A stretch of DNA of 64,000 bases from Dyadobacter sp. CECT 9275. Lineage in GTDB: Bacteria; Bacteroidota; Bacteroidia; Cytophagales; Spirosomataceae. Below are positions 28,600-40,405 of this stretch, piece after piece; position 1 is the first letter of the stretch, and each line of letters opens with the position of its first letter. The notes beneath the pieces are model-generated. The model did not search any database and had not been told where the DNA came from. It saw nothing but the letters and a program-made list of their open reading frames with translations. The stretch spans positions 310,001-374,000 of the forward strand of contig NZ_CAJRAF010000002.1 in the NCBI RefSeq assembly GCF_907164905.1, in the 5' to 3' direction. A program made the translations under genes and the position numbers.

Positions 28600-29220
28600 A
28601 ATTCAAGTTTAGTAATAGAATCATTTACTTTCCCTCCGCAAAGTTTTCGGATAATTCCGAAATACGGCATAACCAGGAATACAACGAAAATAGCTTAAAA
28701 CCCTCACTTTCAGAAATGACATTAATATTCCCACGATAACATACCTATATAAATTACTGTAAATCAATAACTTATATTTATAAAATATTTTAATATAAAG
28801 ACCGATAATTTACATTTTATTAAAAAATACTCCGCTGTCTAAAATTCAGGTCATAGCTGCGACAACAACGCAATACTTTATTGGGATCAAAAACCGGAAT
28901 TTATGGGTCGAAGGACGTAGCTGGTGCTATGTGCAGCCTGAAGTAACACCAGACCTGTGGCACTGAACACCCGGCCCCCTCATTTGAATATTTCACAAAT
29001 AAGGGAGCGAGTGAGAGGAGGGTTGAAAAGGTTTTGCTTAGTATCTGAAGTGGGTGTGCATAATGTCGTTTCGTAGTGTGCTTTGGCACTTCAAAGTTCC
29101 GAAAATAAATTCTCCGAGCCAATCATGGAAAACCATGATATATGACTAAGGATAACCATGATTTTAGTGTAGAAATTTGGAAGAAAACAATCTGTCCGGG
29201 ATATTTATACCAGACATACT
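28600..29220. other. 621-base intergenic region without a recognisable gene
   Basis: It separates a minus-strand esterase gene from a plus-strand sensor gene. TTTCGGA-TAAT-TCCGAAA at 28645-28662 is a perfect palindrome about 45 bases upstream of the esterase start and probably an operator. 28730-28840 is very AT-rich. CCCTCATTTG and CAAATAAGGG (28977-29005) form a nine-of-ten stem. 28890-29100 is more GC-rich than its surroundings but has no credible reading frame; it may be the remains of a repeat or a gene. Confidence 0.5.
28645..28662. promoter_or_regulatory. Operator-like palindrome upstream of the esterase gene
   Basis: TTTCGGA and TCCGAAA are separated by TAAT, an 18-base perfect palindrome. 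An ACTTTG stretch follows directly on the minus strand and could be the -7 region of the esterase promoter, so a bound protein would block it. Confidence 0.4.
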
Positions 29221-32220
29221 ATGTTTTACACACATTCCTGCCTCCTGGCAAGGGCACTTATGCAAATAACCTTCCTCTCCATATTGTCATTTATGATTCT
29301 GATCGCAACACCTGCGAGAAGCCAAAGTTCCTATTTGTTCAGGCATATCGGAGTAGAAGATGGTTTGTCCCAGGGATCGGTAAACCATATGTATCAGGAT
29401 TCAAGAGGATTCATGTGGCTGGGGACGCAGGATGGTGTGAATCGTTTCGACGGAAAAAATATTATTACTTATCTGTCTGGTGCCACGGGCGAGTCTACCC
29501 ATATCCAGGGAATTGCCGAAGACAACCAGGGAAATCTCTGGGCCGGTTCGCGCGAGGGCCTGTTTAAGTACAACAGGAAAACCAACAGGTTTATACGACC
29601 GGCTATTAAAATCCCGACTGGCACCAACGCATGTATTGAGAACGGATCAGTATATGCATTCAATTACCGAAAACAGATATACCTGCTGTCTGACAAAGGG
29701 TTATACACCATCGTGGATAATGAAGCACGGCTGATTACTCCGGAGCTCCGATACAATAATTTACTTAACAATAACTTCCTGGCCGAATCTCCGGAAGGGG
29801 ACCTTTGGTTCATCCATGTTTCAGGAGGGCTCATCCGCTATTCGGTATCAGCCGGAAAGGTTTATCATTACTTTAGTAATGATAAAAATAATCTGTTCGG
29901 AAATCCCCGGAAATTTAAGTGCATCGCATTTGACCGCATCGGTTTCTTATGGCTTGGCGGCCCCGATGGCCTGACCAGATTTGACTATGAGCAAAAACGG
30001 AAAGATGATTTTAAAGGTAATTACAATTTCACCCGGCATAACCCGGTCGCGATTATCGAAGACCGTTATGCAAAGTTATGGCTCGCAACAGAAGGAAATG
30101 GTATCCTCATTTTTGATCGCATCAGAATGAAGTTCAGCCAGCAGATTCAACACCGGGACGATGTCCCTAACAGCCTTAAGTATGATGAGGTCGGGAATCT
30201 GTTCATAGACCAGAACAATGACGTTTTTGCGAATATCGGTACCCAGGGATTGGACATAATCTCGCCAGTTTCCAACGCGTTCAAATTTTATAGTTATGGC
30301 AAAAACCCGATGGATAATCTGGGTGATTACTCCGTTAGAGGGCTTGCAGAGGATGCGCAGGGAGACATCTGGATTGGAACGGAATTGGGAGGAATTAACC
30401 GGCTGACTCCTTCCAAAGGCTCCATTAAACATTATACCAGTGCTGATGGCCTGCCAGGCAATACCATCCGGCACATTCTGTACGACCGGCAAAACAATAT
30501 CTGGGTCGGTACTTCCTCCGGTATTGCTCTTTTTATGCCGGTGCAGAATACCTTTCGGGCCATTCCGCTGCCTGTCAGTTGCGAAGTTCTGACGCTACTG
30601 CAAATTACGGATAACCTTGTTTTAATTACCACCAGCGCAGGCTTAATGGCGCTTGATACTAAAACAAAGTCGGTTGTTAGCTTCTCCAACCGGCAAATAG
30701 CGAGCGGTTATGCGAGTTATCAAGATACCCTGACGGAACAGATATATGTTGCAGAAAGATACCAGGGTGTCAGCATTTTCGGGCTTCGAGGCATTCATCT
30801 GGTTTTGAAAAGCCGGGTTTTAAAAGATTTCCATGTTTTACAGTTCTATCAGGAACCGGGTACCCCATTCCTCTGGATGTGTACCGACAGAGGCCTGGTA
30901 AAATGGAACATGGAGAAAAAGGAAATTGAAAAGAACTACCGGATCCGCGATGGTCTTCACCACGAATACTTATACGCGCTGCTGCCAGACGCCAAAGGGG
31001 ACTTCTGGTTGAGTACCAACCGGGGCCTTACCCGCTTTGAGCCTGTGAACGAGAGATTTGAACTGGTAATAGAAATACCTCTGCGCGAGTATAATTCACG
31101 TGCTGCCCTGGTTACACGCAAGGGTATGCTCTATTTTGGCAGTACCACTGGCCTGGATCAGATTTCACCCGACCAGTTGACCAGCGAAAATCAGGAAATC
31201 GGGATCAGTTTAACCGAACTCTCCGTTGATACCAAAGGTCCGAAAGATACGGATACATACATAGGGGAAGTTTCATCTCTGGAATTGCCCTACGAGCAAA
31301 ATACTATATCTCTGAAATTTACTGCTACCGACTACCGAAACCGGGGATTAAACCGTTTTCGGTATTTTCTGAAAAATTATGACACGGATACAATCTATGC
31401 CGGCACAATGGATCAGGTAAGATATGCCAATTTGCCGGCGGGGATCTATACATTCAATGTCCAGGCATCGGATCTGGGAGGTAACTGGATTTCGCCGGTT
31501 AAAAAGCTGAATATTCATATTTTACCTCCATTCTGGCTAACATGGTGGTTCATACTTTTAATTCTCACCTTGCTGGCTATACTGGTTTGGGGCGGCATCC
31601 GCTACCTTCTTCATTCCCGGCTCCTTAACCAAAAAACCAACGCCGACAAAAAGATTTCCATGGAGAAGGAAAGGTCACGTATTGCCAGGGATATGAACGA
31701 CAGCCTTGGTTCCGAGCTTTTCGGGCTTAAATTATTGGGACAGGTAGCGCTGTCTAGGCCAAACCGGACGGACTCAGACACCTACCTGCAGAAGATCGTT
31801 GACACTTCCAGGAATATTTCCGAAAAGATCAGTGAGGTCATCTGGCTTACTGATGCAAGCCAGGATACGCTGGAAAGCTTATGGACTTACATACAAAAAA
31901 ATGCGGCCATGCTGCTCAAACCGGCCAACATTCCCTACTGGTTTCAGACCCTGAACGGCCATTCGTCAGATCTTGTGTCAGGAGAAAGAAGACATGAAAT
32001 ACTTGATTTTCACAAGCTGCTCTTTATGAAAATGATTGCGGCCAGCAGCCAGGCGTATGTACTGGAGCTCAGGACATACCGGACAAATCTGTTAATCATC
32101 ATTAAAAATCCCGGCCCCGACATACTGGACTGTGATTTATCTGCCTCGCTGAGTAAGCTGAACGGCAGCGTCAGTCAGCATGAAAGCGCCGCCATTCTGG
32201 AAATTCCGTTTGCGGATTAG
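29221..32220 (+). CDS. Propeller sensor with degenerate histidine kinase module
   Basis: A 999-aa sensor: signal peptide, two seven-bladed regulator propellers (about 35-690, repeats such as GFLWLGGPDGLTRFD and GDIWIGTELGGINRLT), a Y_Y_Y domain (about 690-775), one membrane helix (WFILLILTLLAILVWGGI) and a NarX-type dimerisation helix. Where active kinases read RIARDMHD, this protein reads RIARDMND, with Asn826 in place of the phosphoacceptor His. The C-terminal ATP-binding part has lost its N-box and the DNGxG motif (it reads KNPGPD). The protein probably cannot phosphorylate itself. Its stop overlaps by 4 bases the convergent NarL-type regulator. Start ATG 29221 includes a usable signal sequence; ATG 29260 is an alternative. 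Confidence 0.88.
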   Translation: MFYTHSCLLARALMQITFLSILSFMILIATPARSQSSYLFRHIGVEDGLSQGSVNHMYQDSRGFMWLGTQDGVNRFDGKNIITYLSGATGESTHIQGIAEDNQGNLWAGSREGLFKYNRKTNRFIRPAIKIPTGTNACIENGSVYAFNYRKQIYLLSDKGLYTIVDNEARLITPELRYNNLLNNNFLAESPEGDLWFIHVSGGLIRYSVSAGKVYHYFSNDKNNLFGNPRKFKCIAFDRIGFLWLGGPDGLTRFDYEQKRKDDFKGNYNFTRHNPVAIIEDRYAKLWLATEGNGILIFDRIRMKFSQQIQHRDDVPNSLKYDEVGNLFIDQNNDVFANIGTQGLDIISPVSNAFKFYSYGKNPMDNLGDYSVRGLAEDAQGDIWIGTELGGINRLTPSKGSIKHYTSADGLPGNTIRHILYDRQNNIWVGTSSGIALFMPVQNTFRAIPLPVSCEVLTLLQITDNLVLITTSAGLMALDTKTKSVVSFSNRQIASGYASYQDTLTEQIYVAERYQGVSIFGLRGIHLVLKSRVLKDFHVLQFYQEPGTPFLWMCTDRGLVKWNMEKKEIEKNYRIRDGLHHEYLYALLPDAKGDFWLSTNRGLTRFEPVNERFELVIEIPLREYNSRAALVTRKGMLYFGSTTGLDQISPDQLTSENQEIGISLTELSVDTKGPKDTDTYIGEVSSLELPYEQNTISLKFTATDYRNRGLNRFRYFLKNYDTDTIYAGTMDQVRYANLPAGIYTFNVQASDLGGNWISPVKKLNIHILPPFWLTWWFILLILTLLAILVWGGIRYLLHSRLLNQKTNADKKISMEKERSRIARDMNDSLGSELFGLKLLGQVALSRPNRTDSDTYLQKIVDTSRNISEKISEVIWLTDASQDTLESLWTYIQKNAAMLLKPANIPYWFQTLNGHSSDLVSGERRHEILDFHKLLFMKMIAASSQAYVLELRTYRTNLLIIIKNPGPDILDCDLSASLSKLNGSVSQHESAAILEIPFAD

Positions 32221-32867
32221 TCCAGGAGCTCATTTCTGACGGCAAACAGCACCAATCCGACTACACTTTTTGCGCCTACCTTCTGCATGAGATTCCTCCT
32301 GTGCGTTTCCACAGTAGCCACACTGATACATAGCAACTCTGCTATTTCATTGGTAGAGAGCTCTTTCCCAACCAGTCGGAGGATTTCCAGCTCCCTCAAA
32401 GTAAGTTTGGCAAAGGTACCGGGCTTAGTGGTGACCGTCTCGTCCTTACCCACCGCCAGTTCTACCACCACTTCGTCACTAAAATACTTTCTTCCATCCA
32501 GTATAGTCCTGATAGCCAGCAGCAGTTCGTCTGCATCTGCCATTTTAAGAACATAACCATTCACGCCAATTTTCACCGCCGCTTTGATCTGCCTGGCATC
32601 TTCTACCATGGTCAGCATCAGCACTTTGATATCCGGAACAATTTTTCTGGCTTCTACACACAACTCCACCCCGTTCATTACCGGCATCCGCAGGTCAGTA
32701 ACCATCAGATCCACCTCGTTGTTCTGCAGAAAGGTAACGGCGTCACCGCCATTGGTAAAAGTACCGGCAATTTCAATATGCTCAAATGATGACAGCAGTA
32801 ATGACAGGCTGTCCAGCACGATCTGATGGTCATCAACTAATGCTATTCGTGCTTTGCTTAAATTCAT
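32217..32867 (-). CDS. NarL/FixJ-family response regulator
   Basis: A 216-aa regulator: receiver domain (1-125) with acidic pocket Asp12-Asp13, phosphoacceptor Asp58 (MVTDLRMPVMNG) and the conserved Lys in VLKMAD, then a LuxR-type HTH (LTLRELEILRLVGKELSTNEIAELL...VATVETHRRNLMQK) at about 150-212. All key residues are intact, so it needs a kinase. The only neighbour sensor, convergent and overlapping by 4 bases, lacks a phosphoacceptor. The partner kinase is therefore elsewhere, or the regulator is charged by small phosphodonors. Confidence 0.93.
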   Translation of the reverse strand: MNLSKARIALVDDHQIVLDSLSLLLSSFEHIEIAGTFTNGGDAVTFLQNNEVDLMVTDLRMPVMNGVELCVEARKIVPDIKVLMLTMVEDARQIKAAVKIGVNGYVLKMADADELLLAIRTILDGRKYFSDEVVVELAVGKDETVTTKPGTFAKLTLRELEILRLVGKELSTNEIAELLCISVATVETHRRNLMQKVGAKSVVGLVLFAVRNELLD

Positions 32868-32989
32868 AATCAGTGGGCAAACGGTTCAAAATCCTTATCT
32901 GGCAATATTAGATTATTTTCTGTATTCTCAATTCATTCAAAAATAAATTGATTTAACGGTTAGGAAAGTCAATTATCTCGTCACAGTTC

Positions 32990-32997
32990 TAACTTTG
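32990..32997 (+). promoter_or_regulatory. -7 box of the VanZ-like gene
   Basis: TAACTTTG is a perfect TAnnTTTG match 31 bases before the start codon. The -33 region shows no good TTTG. Confidence 0.45.
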
Positions 32998-33028
32998 CAG
33001 CGAAAAAACAACTATTCATTACCTACCG

Positions 33029-35137
<2,109 letters not shown>

Positions 35138-35141
35138 TATC

Positions 35142-35978
35142 TTATTTACTTGCCTCACAAACTCCTCTGAAATACCCCACAGACTCTGCAATTCCGGCGA
35201 GCGGGTCTTTCATATCCTTCTCGTATTCAAGACTGCAGCTGCCTGAATACTTTACTTTACGCAGCATGTTCACAAAAGCGGGTATATCAATTATTCCCCG
35301 GCCCAGTTCGCAGGTTTTACCATCTTTGGTTGCCGCAGTCACGTTTTTGAGGTGTATATCAAAAATCCGTTTACCGTATTTTCCCAGATCTGCAACAGAA
35401 TCCTGGTTGTCACGCCGGTTGTGTCCCATGTCAAAGCAAAGGCCTATTCTGCTATCAAGGTCTTTAATTTTTTCATATACCGAAGCGGCATTCGGGTATA
35501 ATTTATCCTCGGGGCCATGGTTATGTATGGCATAGCGGATATCATACTCTTTTACCTTTGTTGCCAGATATTCCAAATCTTCATGGTTCGGTATACCCAC
35601 AATCAGATTCACCCCTACCCTTTTGGCATAGTCAAAGGCATTGTCAATGTCCTCATGGGTTTTGGTATAAATTGGTCCCACGGCATAGCCAGTCACACCG
35701 GATTCCTTGAGCTTGGCATGAAAAGCAGCAATTTCCTCAGCAGTGCTTTTATAGGGAAGGTGGAAGTCCTTGATGCATAAATAATGAACGTCGGTCTTAC
35801 GCATCATTGCCAGGGATTCATCCAGTTTGAAATTAACAAAACTGTAACCTGCAATCCCTAACTTGAAAGTATCCTCCCTGGGCGGCTGGGGTACTGCCAC
35901 CGGTTGATCTTTAAAGGAAACGGTACCGAATGCCAGACTGGCTATTCCGCTTTTTACGAAATTTCTTCTTGAATTCAT
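35142..35978 (-). CDS. Sugar phosphate isomerase/epimerase family protein, Tat-exported
   Basis: A 278-aa TIM-barrel protein of the AP-endonuclease-2/xylose-isomerase-like family. The N-terminal MNSRRNFVKSGIASLAFG is a twin-arginine signal. Metal-binding-like residues occur in YAIHNHGPEDK, CFDMGHNRRDN, DIHLKNV and SCSLEYEKD. Related exported proteins are common in Cytophagales and act on sugars, polyols or unknown carbohydrate derivatives. The gene stands 101 bases upstream of pgi's start on the same strand, so it is probably its own unit. Confidence 0.82.
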   Translation of the reverse strand: MNSRRNFVKSGIASLAFGTVSFKDQPVAVPQPPREDTFKLGIAGYSFVNFKLDESLAMMRKTDVHYLCIKDFHLPYKSTAEEIAAFHAKLKESGVTGYAVGPIYTKTHEDIDNAFDYAKRVGVNLIVGIPNHEDLEYLATKVKEYDIRYAIHNHGPEDKLYPNAASVYEKIKDLDSRIGLCFDMGHNRRDNQDSVADLGKYGKRIFDIHLKNVTAATKDGKTCELGRGIIDIPAFVNMLRKVKYSGSCSLEYEKDMKDPLAGIAESVGYFRGVCEASK

Positions 35979-36091
35979 GATTGGAAATTTACATTTAGTA
36001 TCATTGATTCTAACAAGACGATTTGTTTCAGATTTACCCTATTCCCATCCCGGTCCTCTGACGCTGATCACATAAACCAAGCCTGTGGATA

Positions 36092-37294
36092 TCAAATTTT
36101 AAGCCTGATGCCCAGCCTGTTAACGAAGCCTGTAAGGACGATGATCAGTATGGAAAACAGCATGGATTTCACAAGACCCGTCATGCCGGTCCTCAAAAAC
36201 AGCGGAAGTCCTATGCCCAGCAGCGCACCGGCTGCATACCAGAGGTAAGGTATCAGATAACAGGTGAGGGTGGCGGTGCCAGCGGGCCTGATGATAGCCG
36301 CCCACTGCTTTTTCTTTTGGATATCTACCAGCCAGAAGAAAAATGCAAAAGCCGCAAAGCTGATCCCGCTGCAGATTCCAACCCAGGCAGGTGTGGCGCG
36401 GATCTTGGAAATTCCCCAGAACGGCCGTGTACCAAAACCATAAACAAGAGATAAGAAACTCAGCAACAACAGAATGGCAACAAACCAGGATGCTTTGAAA
36501 TTCCCTGAACGGCTCCTGTAAATTACCGAAGCTACCACGCCACCCATCGTAAACGCCGGCATAGATCCACCGCCCACAATCCAGACATATCGCCTGACAT
36601 CATCCAAAAACGACAGTACTCCCGAAAACTGCGCCAGATTGAAAAGGACAAAGAACAACCAGACTCCAATGACACCTACCACGCGGTCGCCTGCTAAAAG
36701 ATACCCAAGGGCACATAAAAGGTACGACCAGCCGATCAGCCCGAGTATCCCATACCAGTGCGTACCCATCCACGACGGATTGGACGCGTCGCCTCCTTTG
36801 TAGATCACCGCCAGGACGACCAGAATGGTGTAACCAAAGAGTTTTAAGATAATGTATAAGGTTTTTCCCGAATCTTTTTTGGGGTATACGTTCCAAATAA
36901 GCAGAAAGGCAATCACCATCAGAATTTCCCACACATATTTACTCACCACCATGCCCTCGCTTACTGCGTTTTCCAGATTTACGATGTAGATACCCATCAG
37001 CAACAAGGCAAACGTTCGTTCCAGTATATGCCACAGAATTGTTTTCAGGTGATCTCCTTTGGTTTTTCTGTTAGCAATGGCAAAGGGTATGGACAAACCA
37101 ACTATAAAAAGAAACCCGGGAAAAACCACATCCGACAAACCCATGGCGTCGTCAGCAGCAGCGCTGTGTTTCAGCCATTCGGGTATCTGCTCTAGTGTCC
37201 AAAGGTCATTCACAAAAATCATCAGAAACATAGTAAACGCCCTGAAAATATCAATGGAATCAAGGCGTGAGGCGAGCGGAGAAGTATTTGTCAT
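36092..37294 (-). CDS. HGSNAT-like membrane acyltransferase (DUF5009 type)
   Basis: A 400-aa integral membrane protein with about ten hydrophobic segments. The start SRLDSIDIFRAFTMFLMIFVNDLW with the following DVVFPGFLFIVGLSIPFA is the motif shared with heparan-alpha-glucosaminide N-acetyltransferase, which uses cytosolic acetyl-CoA to acetylate a terminal amino sugar on the far side. The acceptor in this organism is unknown. It precedes a Tat-exported sugar isomerase and follows a secreted carboxylesterase on the same strand, suggesting carbohydrate modification. Confidence 0.8.
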   Translation of the reverse strand: MTNTSPLASRLDSIDIFRAFTMFLMIFVNDLWTLEQIPEWLKHSAAADDAMGLSDVVFPGFLFIVGLSIPFAIANRKTKGDHLKTILWHILERTFALLLMGIYIVNLENAVSEGMVVSKYVWEILMVIAFLLIWNVYPKKDSGKTLYIILKLFGYTILVVLAVIYKGGDASNPSWMGTHWYGILGLIGWSYLLCALGYLLAGDRVVGVIGVWLFFVLFNLAQFSGVLSFLDDVRRYVWIVGGGSMPAFTMGGVVASVIYRSRSGNFKASWFVAILLLLSFLSLVYGFGTRPFWGISKIRATPAWVGICSGISFAAFAFFFWLVDIQKKKQWAAIIRPAGTATLTCYLIPYLWYAAGALLGIGLPLFLRTGMTGLVKSMLFSILIIVLTGFVNRLGIRLKI

Positions 37295-37429
37295 AGCTGA
37301 GGTTAAGGATTCTGTTCACAGTTGAAAGAGGTTTACCGTAACCTGTTTCAATAAATACAGGACAACAAAAGCATCATTAAACCCTCATGCACATACGTAG
37401 AGCAGTTGTTAAAGTTGATATCCAGCAAG

Positions 37430-38257
37430 TTACTTTCCTGTTCCCATTGCAATTCTATCGATAAAATTCATGAGCAGCGGATATCCGGGTATGGTCATAT
37501 CGTGCCCGTATCCGTCCATTTCATAAAGTGTCGTTTGGGTATGTCCCGTTAGCTTCATCATACGCAGGAGGTATGCATTTTCTTCATACCTGCCCAGCAT
37601 CTCCAATTCACGATCGCCGGTGATCAGCAGCAAAGGAGGCGCATCGGCCCTTGCCCAGAAAATTGGAGCAAATTCATCGATCACCGCCTGTGTCTTTGGT
37701 ATCCCTCTTTCCTCCCTTACAGTCATGTGCGTGATGCCATGACCGCTGAAAGGAGCGAGGCCCGCAATTTTATTGGCGTCAATCTGGTGTTTTGAGAGCC
37801 ATTTTTTATCCAGCCCAATCATACTGGCCAGGTACCCTCCGGCCGAATGTCCTGAAATAAATATAAGTGACGGATTACCTCCGTACTTTTTGATATTGTT
37901 AAATACCCAGGCGGTGGCAGCAGCGGCATCTTCAATATACGCAGGGCATTTTACTTTTGGATAAAACCTATAGTTGGCGGCAACCACCACATACTTCCCG
38001 TTTTTAAGTTGCTCCGGGATAAATTTCTCTCCGCCTGTTAAACCACCTCCATGAAACCAGATAATTACCGGCAGGTTACCTCCATTGGGAGGATAAAAAA
38101 CATCCAGCACTCCCCTTTCCTTCTTGTAGGGGTCTGCCTTGTTTTCAGCATCGGAATAATAATGGATACTGGTTTCGGTTTTAAAATTCGCTGGCTGCCC
38201 ATACACCGAAAACCGTAACATCAAAATGAATAAAAGTACTGATACTGACCTGTTCAT
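37430..38257 (-). CDS. Secreted carboxylesterase, alpha/beta-hydrolase
   Basis: A 275-aa hydrolase beginning with a Sec signal peptide at ATG 38257 (MNRSVSVLLFILMLRFSVYGQ). The HGGG oxyanion motif (WFHGGGLTGGE), the nucleophile elbow GHSAGG with Ser138 and GYGHDM with the His are intact, matching the hormone-sensitive-lipase/BD-FAE group. An in-frame start at 38374 would hide the signal peptide behind 39 residues, so it is unlikely. Substrate unknown; ester-linked sugars are plausible from family precedent. Confidence 0.87.
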   Translation of the reverse strand: MNRSVSVLLFILMLRFSVYGQPANFKTETSIHYYSDAENKADPYKKERGVLDVFYPPNGGNLPVIIWFHGGGLTGGEKFIPEQLKNGKYVVVAANYRFYPKVKCPAYIEDAAAATAWVFNNIKKYGGNPSLIFISGHSAGGYLASMIGLDKKWLSKHQIDANKIAGLAPFSGHGITHMTVREERGIPKTQAVIDEFAPIFWARADAPPLLLITGDRELEMLGRYEENAYLLRMMKLTGHTQTTLYEMDGYGHDMTIPGYPLLMNFIDRIAMGTGK

Positions 38258-38590
38258 ACCTGACTTTTGATAAAATTTAGAAGTTGATCCTAAAAGTAAA
38301 TAAATAAACGGGCCCTTCCGTGTAAAAATGATTTTACAATTTTTCTCCCTCCTCCTGGCACCTTCCCCTGGCATTCCGCCCGTTCGGAAGCGAGACCGAA
38401 AATGGTTAATAATTCAACCCGGTTTTAAGACGCTTCAAAGTTCATTTTTCCGGCTTAATGTAAAAATGGATGAAGCATAATTACCAGTGTAATTAATTTA
38501 AACATAAATATAACATTCTCAATATCAACTGAGGTGTTATAAGATGATCAACGATATGAAACTTTTCCTTTCCTCCCGTCACCCAGAACC
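38258..38590. other. 333-base divergent intergenic region
   Basis: It separates the minus-strand esterase gene from the plus-strand glycogen synthase gene. TGTAAAA-ATGA-TTTTACA at 38321-38338 is a perfect 18-base palindrome, and the half-site TGTAAAAATG recurs at 38459-38468. No TAnnTTTG box is obvious. No gene is seen. Confidence 0.5.
38321..38338. promoter_or_regulatory. Operator-like palindrome in esterase-glycogen synthase gap
   Basis: TGTAAAA and TTTTACA are separated by ATGA. The same architecture (7-base arms, 4-base spacer) occurs upstream of another secreted esterase at 28645. The half-site TGTAAAAATG repeats 138 bases away toward glycogen synthase. Confidence 0.4.
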
Positions 38591-40405
38591 TTGAAACCAG
38601 ATACCATTCTGATTGAAATTGCATGGGAAGTTTGCAATCCAATCGGAGGAATTTTTACGTCATTGAAAACCAAGGCGCCCGAAATGGTGGATACCTGGGC
38701 GGATAATTATGTCCTGATAGGCCCTTACTTCCGCGAAATTTCTGCTTTACATTTCCGCCCTTCTGCGGAGCGGGACAATACACCGCTCAACGGAACAGTG
38801 GCTTATCTGCGAAGCCTGGGTTTTGAGGTAATGCAGGGTCACTGGCTCATGGAAGGTGCCCGCCCCAAAGTAATACTGATTAATCCCGTTTTATCCACTG
38901 ATCACCTGAACGAAATTAAGGCCCGGTTATGGCAGCAGCGCGGCATATCTTGCCTCAATACGGATGAACTGACCGATCAGGTAATCGGTTTCGGCGAGTT
39001 GGTCAGAATATTTCTGACAGAATTTGCACACCGAATCCCAGCCGAAAAGGATATTGTCGGGCATTTCCATGAATGGATGTCCGCATCCGGTTTACCAGAC
39101 GTTTCTTCTGACCAGACCAGGATCGCAACCGTTTTTTCAACCAATGCCACTATTCCTGGCCGGTACATGGCTTCCAATGAGGCCGATTACTATTCCGACT
39201 TTACACGTTATGACTGGGGCCAGCGTATCCGGCAGTACAATATAGAAGCTCCGGCAGGCATTGAACGCGCCGCTGCTCAAAAGGCGCAAGTGCTTACGAC
39301 AAACAACGTCCAGACGGCACGGGAATGCGAGATTTTCTTCGAACGTTCACCGGATAACGTCATTCCCGGGTCTCTTAACCTCAGGACCCGCACGCATCAT
39401 GAAACTTTTGAGCTCCATAAAAAAAACAAAACGGTAATTGATGCATTTATCAAAGGGCATTTTTCACCTTCCTATCAGCTTAATACCGACAGGACACTTT
39501 ATCTCTTTACGGCCGGGCGCTATGAATATAAAAACAAGGGGTTTGATGTAACCCTGGAAGCAGCTGCCCGCCTGAACCAGCAGCTCCGGGAACGCAGACT
39601 TGACATTAACATCGTACTCTTTGTGATTTCCAAACGGCCGTTTCATTATATCAAACCGGAGGTACTGGAGGCAAAGGCACGTTTTCTGGAACTGCAAAAA
39701 ATTTGTCAGAAGATCAGCAAAGGACTGGGTCCTCAGCTCTATACCAGCGTTGCCAGCCACAGAAATGGCCTCCTGCCCAACCTGAACGAAATGCTCGACG
39801 CAGAACTACTGCTCACCTGGCGCCAGGCACTTCTCAATTTCAGGACCCATAAACTTCCGGCAGTAACCACGCATGAACTGGTGTGGAACGATGAGATAAC
39901 CGATTTTCTTCAACGAGAAGGACTGGACAACCGGGAGGATAATCCGGTAAAGGTTGTTTACCATCCTGATTTTTTGGAGCGCACCCGTTCTCCGCTGGGT
40001 ATGGATTTTAAGGAATTTGTGGCCGGATGTCACCTGGGGATTTTCCCGGATCTTTATCAGCCCTGGGGATATACGCCCATGGAAACGGTGATGTCGGGCA
40101 CGCCTGCCATACTTAGTGACGCTTCCGGGTTTGGCCATTTCATTAAAGAAACCATTAAAGAGCCCTGGAAACGTGAAGTTCATTTCATGCAAAGAAAACA
40201 TACCAAACACGCACAGGCCGTGGATGAGCTGACGGAAAAACTGCTGGGATTTGTGATGCAGTATGCCCACGACCAGTTCGTTCCTCGTACCGACGTATCG
40301 TCGACCCTGCAGGGAAGTTTCAGCAGCCTGTTTATGAATAAACGTTATAACGACAGCTTTCGTCAGGCGCTCCTCCGGCGACAGCCCGAAACACACCTCT
40401 ATTAA
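38591..40405 (+). CDS. Glycogen synthase, GT3 (eukaryotic-type) family
   Basis: A 604-aa enzyme extending glycogen from nucleotide-glucose. The start IEIAWEVCNPIGGIFTSLK and the end LGIFPDLYQPWGYTPMETVMSG are family GT3 signatures (animal/fungal GYS), not the GT5 of most bacteria. The C-terminal nucleotide-binding half is present; eukaryotic regulatory tails are not. TTG at 38591 is the first start-like codon after the in-frame stop at 38540; no ATG fits. It is convergent with the signalling block and shares a terminator with it. Confidence 0.9.
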   Translation: MKPDTILIEIAWEVCNPIGGIFTSLKTKAPEMVDTWADNYVLIGPYFREISALHFRPSAERDNTPLNGTVAYLRSLGFEVMQGHWLMEGARPKVILINPVLSTDHLNEIKARLWQQRGISCLNTDELTDQVIGFGELVRIFLTEFAHRIPAEKDIVGHFHEWMSASGLPDVSSDQTRIATVFSTNATIPGRYMASNEADYYSDFTRYDWGQRIRQYNIEAPAGIERAAAQKAQVLTTNNVQTARECEIFFERSPDNVIPGSLNLRTRTHHETFELHKKNKTVIDAFIKGHFSPSYQLNTDRTLYLFTAGRYEYKNKGFDVTLEAAARLNQQLRERRLDINIVLFVISKRPFHYIKPEVLEAKARFLELQKICQKISKGLGPQLYTSVASHRNGLLPNLNEMLDAELLLTWRQALLNFRTHKLPAVTTHELVWNDEITDFLQREGLDNREDNPVKVVYHPDFLERTRSPLGMDFKEFVAGCHLGIFPDLYQPWGYTPMETVMSGTPAILSDASGFGHFIKETIKEPWKREVHFMQRKHTKHAQAVDELTEKLLGFVMQYAHDQFVPRTDVSSTLQGSFSSLFMNKRYNDSFRQALLRRQPETHLY

